Assembly: GCA_017849335.1 (NCBI GenBank)
Contig: JAFIHP010000082.1
Location: 1-6,417, forward strand
Reading direction: 5' to 3'
DNA length: 6,417 nucleotides
Origin: Actinomycetales bacterium
Lineage (GTDB): Bacteria > Actinomycetota > Actinomycetes > S36-B12
The first letter of the stretch is position 1. Each line of letters starts with the position of its first letter. The translations under genes and the position numbers were made by a program. The notes below the pieces were generated by a model. That model was given only the letters and a program-made list of their open reading frames with translations, was not told where the DNA came from and ran no database searches. This document shows positions 1 to 6,203 of the stretch, in pieces.

Positions 1-779
1 CAGTAGCGGCCCCACGCGTTCTCCGCCCAGATCGCGCCAGCGACCACGGCGAACGTCCACAGCGGGAACGCGAAGGCGATGACCCGGCCGGTCAGGGTGT
101 CGAGCCGCTCGGCGGTCGGGACGCGGGAGAGCCAGCCGGTCAGGTCCGTGCTGGCGGCACGCCGCTCGGCACGCTTGCGCAGGAGTCCGAGAGTGGCCGT
201 CGCGGCGGAGAAGCTGAACGCGCCGAAGGAGATGATCGCGGCGGACACGTGGATCACGAGCCAGTAGGACTTCAGCGCCGGCACGAGCTGGGCGGCATCG
301 CTGTACAGCACCGTCACGGCCAGGCCGAGCCACAGCAGGGTCGGGGTGACGACGAACAGTCCGAGCCAGCGAAGGTCGCGCCGGATCGACGCGAACAAGA
401 ACACCCCGAGCACCCCGAGTGCGGCGGTGATCGAGAACTCGTACATGTTGCCCCAGGGCACGCGCCCGGCCCACACCCCGCGCAGTACGACGCCGACGAA
501 CAGCAGGCCGAACGCCAGCCACGTCAGCGACATGCCGACGTTCGCGGCCCGTCGTCCGGGCTCCAGGGGGGCGGCCGACGCCGGGGCCTGGGTGCGGACG
601 AGGACGGCAGTCCCTCCCTCGGCCACGACAGCCTCGTCGACGGCTGCGCGGGCGGACGAGGTGGACGGACGGCGACCGGCGGCGAACGAGGCGGCGAACG
701 CGACCATCGCGATGGCCAGCGTGACCATCGTCGCGTAGACCGCGAAGTTGCTTGCCTCAGCCAGCTGGGTGCTGGTCAT
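1..779 (-). CDS. ccsB: Cytochrome c biogenesis protein CcsA/CcsB (ResC), 3' end cut off by window edge
   Basis: This is the heme-handling integral membrane subunit of the System II (Ccs) synthase. With ResB it moves heme to the outer face of the membrane and attaches it to CXXCH apocytochromes. I read 259 codons from the ATG at 779 with no stop before the left edge. A first membrane segment lies near residues 11-33. A hydrophilic linker (about 35-80) follows, then further segments near 84-102, 115-131, 138-158, 172-199 and 232-251. Family hallmarks seen are VPWGNMYEFS (about 107-116), a membrane histidine H177 in WLVIHVSAA, and AENAWGRY at the break, which normally runs straight into the heme-binding WWD motif. 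That motif and the last helices are outside the window. The ATG is preceded by a strong purine-rich ribosome site. The start lies 23 nt inside resB, indicating translational coupling. Membership of the CcsA/CcsB/ResC family is near certain; the symbol varies between databases. Confidence 0.93.
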   Translation of the reverse strand, partial: MTSTQLAEASNFAVYATMVTLAIAMVAFAASFAAGRRPSTSSARAAVDEAVVAEGGTAVLVRTQAPASAAPLEPGRRAANVGMSLTWLAFGLLFVGVVLRGVWAGRVPWGNMYEFSITAALGVLGVFLFASIRRDLRWLGLFVVTPTLLWLGLAVTVLYSDAAQLVPALKSYWLVIHVSAAIISFGAFSFSAATATLGLLRKRAERRAASTDLTGWLSRVPTAERLDTLTGRVIAFAFPLWTFAVVAGAIWAENAWGRY

Positions 780-2304
780 CGGACTCCTCTCCTGCGGCGC
801 GAGCGAGATCCGCGACCTCCGGCGCCAGCCCGGGCGCCTCGGTCTTCGACAGACCCGCGACGTGGACGAGGGTACCTGTCGGTTCCGCCGCCCAGACCTT
901 GACCCAGACCCGGCGCCGACGGATGAACAACGAGCCCATCAGCCCGAGGATCGCGAGCACCGCGCCGGCCAGCGCGAGCTCCTTCCCGGGGTCGTGCGCG
1001 ATCTGGAACGACGCCCATCGCTCGTAGCCGACGAGCTCGATCGAGCCCTTGCCGTCGGGCAGGGTCCAGGTGTCTCCGGGCAGCAGCGACTCCAGGCCCA
1101 GCTGGGTCATGCGGCTGGTGTCCAGCGAGTACACGCTCTGCGGGACACCGCTGTCCAGGCCGAGGTCGCCGGTCCACGCGGACATGAACGCCGCCGGATA
1201 GTCCGCTGCCGGGAACGTCGAGTGCGGGCCCCGCACGTCGTCGACCGCCGCGGTCGGCAGGAAGAGCGCACTGAAGCCGAACGAGGGATCCGCGGCGGGC
1301 ACCTTGATCACGCCGGTTGAGGTGAAGTTGCCGTCCTGCGGCAAGAACACGACCGAGTCGTCGAACACGACGGCACCCGTCGAGTCCTTGACGATGAAGT
1401 GCGGGGCGTAGCCGTGGCCCACGAGGAACACCTTCGCGCCGTCGACCGACAGCGGCTCGTTCACGCCGACGGTGATGGACTCGGCCGGGGACGTGGGGGT
1501 GTCCCGGTACGTCACGTGCGCGGCGAACAGCCGCGGCGCTCCGCGCTGAGCCTCGGACCGCTCGAAGTCGACGTCGAACTTGTCGAGGGTGAACGAGAAG
1601 GGCGGCAGCGCCGACGGGTCGACGAACCGCCCGCCGCCCCACGCGTCGTACTGCGTGAGGGTGTCGGAGAACCCGTCTCCCTCACGGACGATGACATTGC
1701 CCTTCCATCCGAACAGGCCGCCGTACCCGACCGCGACCAGCACGACCAGCAGCGCGAGGTGGAACACCAGGTTCCCGGTCTCACGCAGGTAGCCCTTCTC
1801 CGCCGCCAGCCACCGGGCACCGTCGGCGTCGGTCCCCTCCCGCACGCGCCATCGGTGGGAGCGCAGCCAGCGCTGCGCCTCGGCGAGCACGTGGTCCGCG
1901 TCGTCGGTGGAGCGGAACTCGCGCGCCTCGGACAGCCGGAGCAGGCGGCGGGGCGCCGGCGGTGGCGGGGTGCGCATCGCGCGCCAGTGCTGTCCCATCC
2001 GGGGGACGACACAGCCGACCAGCGAGACGAACAGCAGCAGGTAGACCGCCGAGAACCACGGGGACGAGTAGACGTCGAAGAAGCCGAGCCGATCCAGGAT
2101 CGGTCCGGCCGTGGGGTTGTTGGCGAGCCAGTCGTTGACCTTGAGCGGGTTGGTGCCCCGCTGCGGGAACACCGATCCCGGGATGGCGGCGACGGCGAGG
2201 CAGAACAGGAGGATCAGCGCCGTGCGCATGCTGGTCAGCTGTCGCCACGCCCAGCGCAGGAGCCCGACCGTGCCGAGCGGCGGGAGGGGTGCCTCGTCGA
2301 CCAC
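757..2304 (-). CDS. resB: Cytochrome c biogenesis protein ResB (Ccs1 family)
   Basis: ResB is the partner of CcsA in the System II cytochrome c synthase. It is a membrane protein with a large domain outside the cytoplasm that helps present heme and apocytochrome. The 515-residue product has the usual layout: membrane segments near 27-47, 83-102 and 177-197, a long extracytoplasmic domain (about 200-440), a last membrane segment near 441-461, and a charged cytoplasmic tail. Family signatures include SMRTALILLF and PGSVFPQ in the first region, KGYLRETGNLVFH (170-182) leading into helix 3 with a membrane histidine at 182, and IAHDPGKELALAG (435-447) before the last helix. I chose the GTG at 2304, which overlaps the ccdA stop as TAGTG; the frame stays open further upstream but that part is a shadow of ccdA. 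No strong ribosome site precedes it, so coupling to ccdA is likely. Length and order match actinobacterial ResB proteins such as the Rv0528 type. Confidence 0.95.
   Translation of the reverse strand: MVDEAPLPPLGTVGLLRWAWRQLTSMRTALILLFCLAVAAIPGSVFPQRGTNPLKVNDWLANNPTAGPILDRLGFFDVYSSPWFSAVYLLLFVSLVGCVVPRMGQHWRAMRTPPPPAPRRLLRLSEAREFRSTDDADHVLAEAQRWLRSHRWRVREGTDADGARWLAAEKGYLRETGNLVFHLALLVVLVAVGYGGLFGWKGNVIVREGDGFSDTLTQYDAWGGGRFVDPSALPPFSFTLDKFDVDFERSEAQRGAPRLFAAHVTYRDTPTSPAESITVGVNEPLSVDGAKVFLVGHGYAPHFIVKDSTGAVVFDDSVVFLPQDGNFTSTGVIKVPAADPSFGFSALFLPTAAVDDVRGPHSTFPAADYPAAFMSAWTGDLGLDSGVPQSVYSLDTSRMTQLGLESLLPGDTWTLPDGKGSIELVGYERWASFQIAHDPGKELALAGAVLAILGLMGSLFIRRRRVWVKVWAAEPTGTLVHVAGLSKTEAPGLAPEVADLARAAGEESDDQHPAG
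784..792 (-). promoter_or_regulatory. Ribosome binding site of ccsB
   Basis: On the minus strand GGAGAGGAG lies 4 nt before the ATG at 779, inside the end of resB. It is the best Shine-Dalgarno match in the window and fixes the ccsB start. Because it sits in translated resB sequence, ccsB initiation is probably coupled to, or re-exposed by, resB translation (inference). Confidence 0.75.
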
Positions 2305-3053
2305 TACAGCACCGTCTCGAAGCCCGGCGTCTGGACGCGCAGCCAGATCGTCAGGTCGGTCCACAGCCCCGTCACCAGCAGGATGCCCACGAGGACCAGC
2401 ATGCCTCCGCCGATCCGCATGACCCACACGTAGTGCCGACGCACCCAGCCCAGCGCCCCGGCGGCCCGGCTGAACAGCAGCGCCAGCAGCACGAACGGCA
2501 GCCCCAGCCCCAGGCAATAGACCAGCGACAGCACGGCGCCGCGCAGCGCGCTCGCCTCGGAGAAGGCCAGCGTCTGGACCGCGGCGAGGGTGGGTCCGAT
2601 GCACGGGGTCCAGCCGATGGCGAAGAGCAGACCCAGCACCGGAGCCCCGGCCACGCCCCACGTGGTCGATCGGTGCAGCCGCCACTCGCGCTGCAGCCCG
2701 GGGATCAGGCCCATGAACGCCAGGCCCATCACGATGACCAGGACTCCGAGCACGCGGGTGATCACGTCCGCGTGCTCGAGCAGCGCAGCGCCCACGCCGC
2801 CGAACAGGGCGCCGTAGCTCACGAACACCACGCTGAAGCCCAGGACGAACAGCAGGCTGCCCAGCAGGACCTGGCGGCGCCGGCCCTGGGGCTGGGCCAG
2901 CTCGGCCCCCGTCAGCCCGGTGATGTACGAGACGTAGCCGGGCGCCAGCGGCAGCACGCACGGGCTCAGGAAGGCCACGATCCCCGCCGTGAACGCGATC
3001 GGGACGGCGATCCACGGACCCGCCGTCGAGACGAGCTCGCCCACTCCGCTCAC
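2304..3053 (-). CDS. ccdA: CcdA-type thiol-disulfide electron transporter (DsbD membrane-domain family)
   Basis: CcdA carries reducing equivalents from cytoplasmic thioredoxin across the membrane to an extracytoplasmic thioredoxin-like protein, here the TlpA/ResA lipoprotein encoded just upstream. That protein in turn keeps the cysteines of apocytochrome c reduced. The 249-residue product has about six membrane segments (near 14-35, 63-85, 98-118, 135-155, 172-197, 213-233). The two redox cysteines stand in their expected settings: C32 in LSPCVLPLAPGYVSYI and C151 in GWTPCIGPTL. C180 in segment 5 is extra and not part of the canonical pair. The start is a GTG at 3053 whose first four bases overlap the resA stop as GTGA. 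There is no clear Shine-Dalgarno match, so translation is probably coupled. The gene ends with TAG touching the resB GTG. Family and role are very secure; the direct partner is inferred from adjacency. Confidence 0.96.
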   Translation of the reverse strand: MSGVGELVSTAGPWIAVPIAFTAGIVAFLSPCVLPLAPGYVSYITGLTGAELAQPQGRRRQVLLGSLLFVLGFSVVFVSYGALFGGVGAALLEHADVITRVLGVLVIVMGLAFMGLIPGLQREWRLHRSTTWGVAGAPVLGLLFAIGWTPCIGPTLAAVQTLAFSEASALRGAVLSLVYCLGLGLPFVLLALLFSRAAGALGWVRRHYVWVMRIGGGMLVLVGILLVTGLWTDLTIWLRVQTPGFETVL

Positions 3054-3694
3054 GACGCGGACTTCGACGCCGAGGGTGACGGCGGCGGCGCCGACGACGA
3101 CGACTCGGCCAGCAGGGGGTCGATGACCCCGCGCAGCGTCGACTCCGAGGCCCGGCCCAGCACGCGTGCCGCGACCTTCCCGTCCGCGTCGACGACGAGG
3201 GTCGACGGGATGGCCTGGGGCGGCAGCGAGTCGGAGAACAGCAGTTGGAGCTGCCCGTCCCGGTCGATCACGCTCGGGTAGTCGATGCCGTACTTCGCGT
3301 CGAACGCCCGCGCGGACACGTCCGAGTCACGGGTGTCCAGGCCGACGAACTGGACGCCGGAGTCGGCGTACTGCGTCGACAGCGCCGCGAGCGTCGGCGC
3401 CTCGGCGCGGCAGGGGGCACACCACGACGCCCACACGTTGAGGACGACGACCTGGCCACGATGGTCGGACAACCGGAAGGTGTCGCCGTCGAGGGTCGTC
3501 CCGACCAGGTCCGGCGCGGCCACGCGCTGCTCCGGCGGGACGACGACGATCGACCCGTCACCGGCGACGAAGCCCTGCTCGCCTCCGGAACCGGACGAGC
3601 CGCCGGACGAACTGCAGCCGGCGAGCAGGCCGCACGCGAGCACCGCGGCGACGATCCCCGCGGCGACTCGGCGCACCGGCCGGCGTGCTGACAT
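3050..3694 (-). CDS. resA: TlpA/ResA-like thioredoxin-fold lipoprotein
   Basis: A membrane-anchored thiol-disulfide reductase expected to reduce the CXXCH cysteines of apocytochrome c before heme attachment, drawing electrons from CcdA. The 214-residue product begins with a basic stretch and a hydrophobic signal ending in the lipobox LLAGC, with C27 as the lipidated residue, so it should be tethered on the outer face. A flexible Ser/Gly linker (28-40) leads to a TlpA-like thioredoxin domain (about 56-195). The active site is WCAPC (W91, C92, C95) and the cis-proline that faces it is in IPST (P163). After the domain comes a low-complexity Ser/Ala/Pro tail (about 197-214) of unknown purpose. 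The ATG at 3694 lies 5 nt after the phosphatase stop; the ribosome site is weak. The fold and location are secure. The cytochrome c role rests on the neighbours, and a general periplasmic-type disulfide reductase role cannot be excluded. Confidence 0.93.
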   Translation of the reverse strand: MSARRPVRRVAAGIVAAVLACGLLAGCSSSGGSSGSGGEQGFVAGDGSIVVVPPEQRVAAPDLVGTTLDGDTFRLSDHRGQVVVLNVWASWCAPCRAEAPTLAALSTQYADSGVQFVGLDTRDSDVSARAFDAKYGIDYPSVIDRDGQLQLLFSDSLPPQAIPSTLVVDADGKVAARVLGRASESTLRGVIDPLLAESSSSAPPPSPSASKSAS

Positions 3695-3699
3695 GGCGC

Positions 3700-4359
3700 T
3701 CAGGCCCCGGCGACCTTGCTCGCCCCCGGGAGCAGATCGCGCGATGGTTCGGTGTAGGTGATCGACGCGAGCCGGTCACCGTCGAACTCCAGCGACGTCA
3801 ACGACGCCAGCGTGCACTGCCGACTGCGCGGGTCGTGCCACAGTCGCCGCTCCTCCGCGGCCAGGCGTGCGATCCAGATCGGCAGCTGATGGCTGACGAG
3901 GACGGCCTCATGCCCACGGGCGGCCTGCCTCGCACTGTCGATGGCGGCACCCATCCGAGCCGCCAGCTGCGCGTAGGGCTCGCCCCAGGACGGTCGGAAC
4001 GGGTTGTACAGGTGCCGCCAGGTCCGCGGGTCGCGCAGGACGCCGTCGCCGACGCTGACCCGCTGGCCCTCGAACACGTTGTCCGCCTCGATGAGCCGGT
4101 CGTCGGTCTCGACGCTCAGCCCGTGCGCCTGCGCGATGGGAGCCGCGGTCTGCTGCGCCCGTTCCATCGGCGATGCGATCACGTGCACCACGTCGTTGTC
4201 CGCCAGGGCGACGGCTGCCCGCTGCGCCATCTGCTCGCCGAGATCGGACAGCCGGTAGCCCGGCAGCCGCCCGTACAGCACCTTCTCCGGGTTGTAGACC
4301 TCGCCGTGCCGCAGCAGGTGCACCACCGTGCGATCGGCCGATCCCGACGGTGAGGGCAC
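3700..4359 (-). CDS. Histidine phosphatase family protein (phosphoglycerate mutase-like), substrate unknown
   Basis: A 219-residue cytoplasmic member of the histidine phosphatase (phosphoglycerate mutase-like) superfamily, covering about residues 11-205. The catalytic set is intact: LLRHGEV (R17, H18 as the phosphate-accepting histidine, G19), R67 in SPMERAQQTA, an acidic residue E91 in LIEADNVFEG, and the second histidine H157 in VLVSHQLPIW. It lacks obvious membrane or export signals. I start it at the GTG at 4359, 2 nt after the hemD stop, because a modest AAGGCGA site precedes it at proper spacing and the conserved domain begins ten residues later. The frame upstream is open for about 2 kb more but only as a shadow of hemD. 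A homologous gene sits immediately before resA in mycobacteria (Rv0525 type), so the link to the cytochrome c block is conserved. No substrate can be assigned from sequence, and it should not be taken as a glycolytic phosphoglycerate mutase. Confidence 0.9.
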   Translation of the reverse strand: MPSPSGSADRTVVHLLRHGEVYNPEKVLYGRLPGYRLSDLGEQMAQRAAVALADNDVVHVIASPMERAQQTAAPIAQAHGLSVETDDRLIEADNVFEGQRVSVGDGVLRDPRTWRHLYNPFRPSWGEPYAQLAARMGAAIDSARQAARGHEAVLVSHQLPIWIARLAAEERRLWHDPRSRQCTLASLTSLEFDGDRLASITYTEPSRDLLPGASKVAGA

Positions 4360-4361
4360 GG

Positions 4362-6203
4362 TCAGGTCGCCTTGCGGCGCGCCGTGGGTCGGCGCCGGCT
4401 CGGGCGCCAGCTCGCGTCGCCCGCCTCGGCGGCCGCCGAGCGGAGCGCGTCGCCGTGCGCGGCGAGGGCCTGGACCAGGCTCACGACCGTCGCGGTCTCG
4501 GCCAGCACGTCGACCCGCAGGCCGTGCTCCTCGGCGGCCTTGGCCGTCTGCGGCCCGATGCAGGCGACGACCGTCGAGTGGTGCGGCTTGCCGGCGATGC
4601 CGACGAGGTTGCGCACCGTGCTGCTGGACGTGAACAGGACGGCGTCGAAGCCCCCGGTCTTGATGGCCTCGCGGGTCGCCGCCGGCGGCGGCGCCGCGCG
4701 CACCGTCCGGTAGGCCGTGACGTCGTCGACCTCCCAGCCCAGCTCGGCCAAGCCCGCGGCGAGGGTGTCGGTGGCGATGTCCGCGCGGGGAAGGAAGACC
4801 CGGTTGATCGGGTCGGTCAGCGAGTCGAACGCCGGCCACTCCTCCAGCAGCGCCGACGTCGTCTGCTCCCCGGTCGGCACGATGTCCGGCCGCACGCCGA
4901 ACTCGACCAGCGCGGCGGCGGTGGCCTCGCCGACGGCAGCGACCTTCAACCCCGCGAACGAGCGGGCGTCGAGGCCGTAGTCGTCGAGCTTCTCGCGGAT
5001 CGCCCGGACCGCGTTGACCGAGGTGAAGCCGATCCACTCGTACCGACCCGAGACCAGGCCGTGCACCGCGCGCTCGATCTGCTGCGGGGTGCGGGGCGGC
5101 TCGACGGAGATCGTCGGCACCTCGACCGGCACGGCGCCGTGCACGCGCAGGAGAGCGTCGACCGAACCAGCGCGGTCCTGCGTGCGCGGGATGAGGACGC
5201 GCCAGCCGAACAGCGACTTCACCTCGAACCAGTCGAGCTTCTCGCGCTGGGCGACGACCTCGCCCACCACGACCAGCCCCGGCCCGGCCTGGCGCGCCGC
5301 CTTCGCCACGGCGGCGATGTCGCCCAGGGTGCCGACGAGGGTGCGCTGGTCGACGGTCGTGCCGCGCCGGGTGACGGCGATCGGCGTACCGGCGTCCGCA
5401 CCGGCCGCGACGAGGCGGGACGCGATCTCCCCGGCCTGGTCCGCTCCGTCGAGGAACACCACGGTGGTACGCGGCGCCGCGAGGTCGGTCCACGGCAGGT
5501 CGGTGTCGTGCGCGTCGACGATGCGCACGCCGCGCGTACGGCCACCGGTCAGGCCGAAGCCGGCGTACGCCGGCACGCCGGTGATCTCGCTGACCCCCGG
5601 CGCGACCTCGAAGCCGATGCGGGCCTTGCGCAGGGCCGCCGCCTCGTGCAGGAGGGAGCCGTCGACGACCGGGTCGCCGGAGATCAGCCGCACGGTCGAC
5701 TTCTGGGCGCGAGCGGCGTCGATGACCAGCGCGCTGCGGCCGGCCTGGTCGAGCGGGAGCCCCGCCTCGTCGACCGCGACGACCACCTCGGCGTCGGTAC
5801 GGGCGTGCGCACGGGCGATGTCGACCACATCGGCATCGGCGACGATCACGTCGGCGTCGGCCAGCAGGCTCGCCGCGCGCAGCGTCAGCAGGTCCGGGTC
5901 GCCCGGGCCGGCGGCGACCAGCGACACCGGGCCCGGGTGAGCAGCGGCGCGTGAGCTCGGACGGCTCGTCGACTTGGCCGGCTTCGGCGCCTCGGACTTC
6001 GGCGCCGGGGTCTTCGGGGTCTCCGCCTTCGCCGTCTCGGCCTTCGCCGGCTTGGCCGGGGACCGCTTGACAGCGCCCGCCGACTTCGCCGGCTTCACCG
6101 CCTCGGTCGTGGGCGCGGCGGCCTTCGGCGCCGCCTTCGTCGACGTCACCTTGCGGGTCGACGCGCCACGACGTGGCGCGCTGCTCGCGACTGTGGTGCT
6201 CAT
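4362..6203 (-). CDS. hemD: Uroporphyrinogen-III synthase fused to a SUMT-like (CobA-type) domain
   Basis: The C-terminal half (about 332-583) is uroporphyrinogen-III synthase, which cyclises hydroxymethylbilane with inversion of ring D, the branch point to heme, siroheme and cobalamin. It carries conserved actinobacterial HemD stretches such as RYEWIGFTSVNAV (387-399), DPINRVFLPRADIAT, GWEVDDVTAYRTVRA and FTSSSTVRNLVGIAGKP (524-540), then a basic tail (about 599-613). The middle (about 92-313) resembles uroporphyrin-III C-methyltransferase: VSLVAAGPGDPDLLTLR (93-109) and APGVSEITGVPAYAG (201-215) are clear. However, the usual GGDPFVFGRG loop reads SGDPVVDGS (175-183), so methyltransferase activity is doubtful. 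Residues 1-91 are a Lys/Ala/Pro-rich extension. Such fusions are normal in actinobacteria (S. coelicolor HemD is alike). The ATG at 6203 overlaps the rex stop as ATGA and has a good ribosome site. A GTG at V93 could make a short form, but has no such support. The 613-residue length is above typical because of the N-terminal extension. Confidence 0.94.
   Translation of the reverse strand: MSTTVASSAPRRGASTRKVTSTKAAPKAAAPTTEAVKPAKSAGAVKRSPAKPAKAETAKAETPKTPAPKSEAPKPAKSTSRPSSRAAAHPGPVSLVAAGPGDPDLLTLRAASLLADADVIVADADVVDIARAHARTDAEVVVAVDEAGLPLDQAGRSALVIDAARAQKSTVRLISGDPVVDGSLLHEAAALRKARIGFEVAPGVSEITGVPAYAGFGLTGGRTRGVRIVDAHDTDLPWTDLAAPRTTVVFLDGADQAGEIASRLVAAGADAGTPIAVTRRGTTVDQRTLVGTLGDIAAVAKAARQAGPGLVVVGEVVAQREKLDWFEVKSLFGWRVLIPRTQDRAGSVDALLRVHGAVPVEVPTISVEPPRTPQQIERAVHGLVSGRYEWIGFTSVNAVRAIREKLDDYGLDARSFAGLKVAAVGEATAAALVEFGVRPDIVPTGEQTTSALLEEWPAFDSLTDPINRVFLPRADIATDTLAAGLAELGWEVDDVTAYRTVRAAPPPAATREAIKTGGFDAVLFTSSSTVRNLVGIAGKPHHSTVVACIGPQTAKAAEEHGLRVDVLAETATVVSLVQALAAHGDALRSAAAEAGDASWRPSRRRPTARRKAT
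4367..4373 (-). promoter_or_regulatory. Probable ribosome binding site of the histidine phosphatase gene
   Basis: AAGGCGA on the minus strand lies about 7-10 nt before the GTG at 4359, inside the last codons of hemD. It is a moderate Shine-Dalgarno match and supports choosing this GTG over in-frame codons further upstream. Confidence 0.5.
5931..6168 (-). repeat. Low-complexity Lys/Ala/Pro/Glu repeats coding the HemD N-terminal extension
   Basis: The region codes roughly residues 12-91 of the HemD fusion. It is built from short degenerate units such as KPAK, KAETAKAETPK and APKSEAPKPAK, visible in the DNA as repeated variants of CTTCGCC/CTTCGGCGCC. The amino-acid make-up is that of disordered tails seen on actinobacterial HU/histone H1-like proteins. 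No fold or cysteine is present. Repeats of this type are prone to length change, so its size may differ between strains (inference). Confidence 0.75.
6162..6180. repeat. Perfect 19-nt inverted repeat at the start of hemD
   Basis: CGCGCCACG and CGTGGCGCG form 9-base arms around a single central base. In the hemD transcript this can fold as an 8-bp, very GC-rich stem with a 3-nt loop, starting about 24 nt after the A of the start codon (codons 8-14). It is not followed by a T-rich run, so it is not a standard intrinsic terminator. Possible roles are tuning of translation initiation or a protein site; neither is shown by the sequence. Confidence 0.6.

Noticed and set aside
249..2433. Several plus-strand open frames opposite ccsB and resB.
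   Set aside because: They lack recognisable domains or ribosome sites, and lie over well supported minus-strand membrane protein genes.
2305..3015. Possible long N-terminal extension of ResB in an open frame.
   Set aside because: It overlaps ccdA, whose cysteine motifs and membrane segments are clear; the extension is Arg/Pro-rich with no membrane pattern. ResB begins normally at the GTG at 2304.
5559..5574. Perfect 16-bp palindrome GCCGGCGTACGCCGGC.
   Set aside because: It encodes the conserved PAYAG motif of the methyltransferase-like domain, so protein constraint plus high-GC codon choice accounts for it.
4173..5954. A 593-codon plus-strand open frame antisense to hemD.
   Set aside because: The composition is Arg/Asp/Gly-rich with no known motif, and it lies exactly opposite a conserved enzyme; third-position GC bias explains it.
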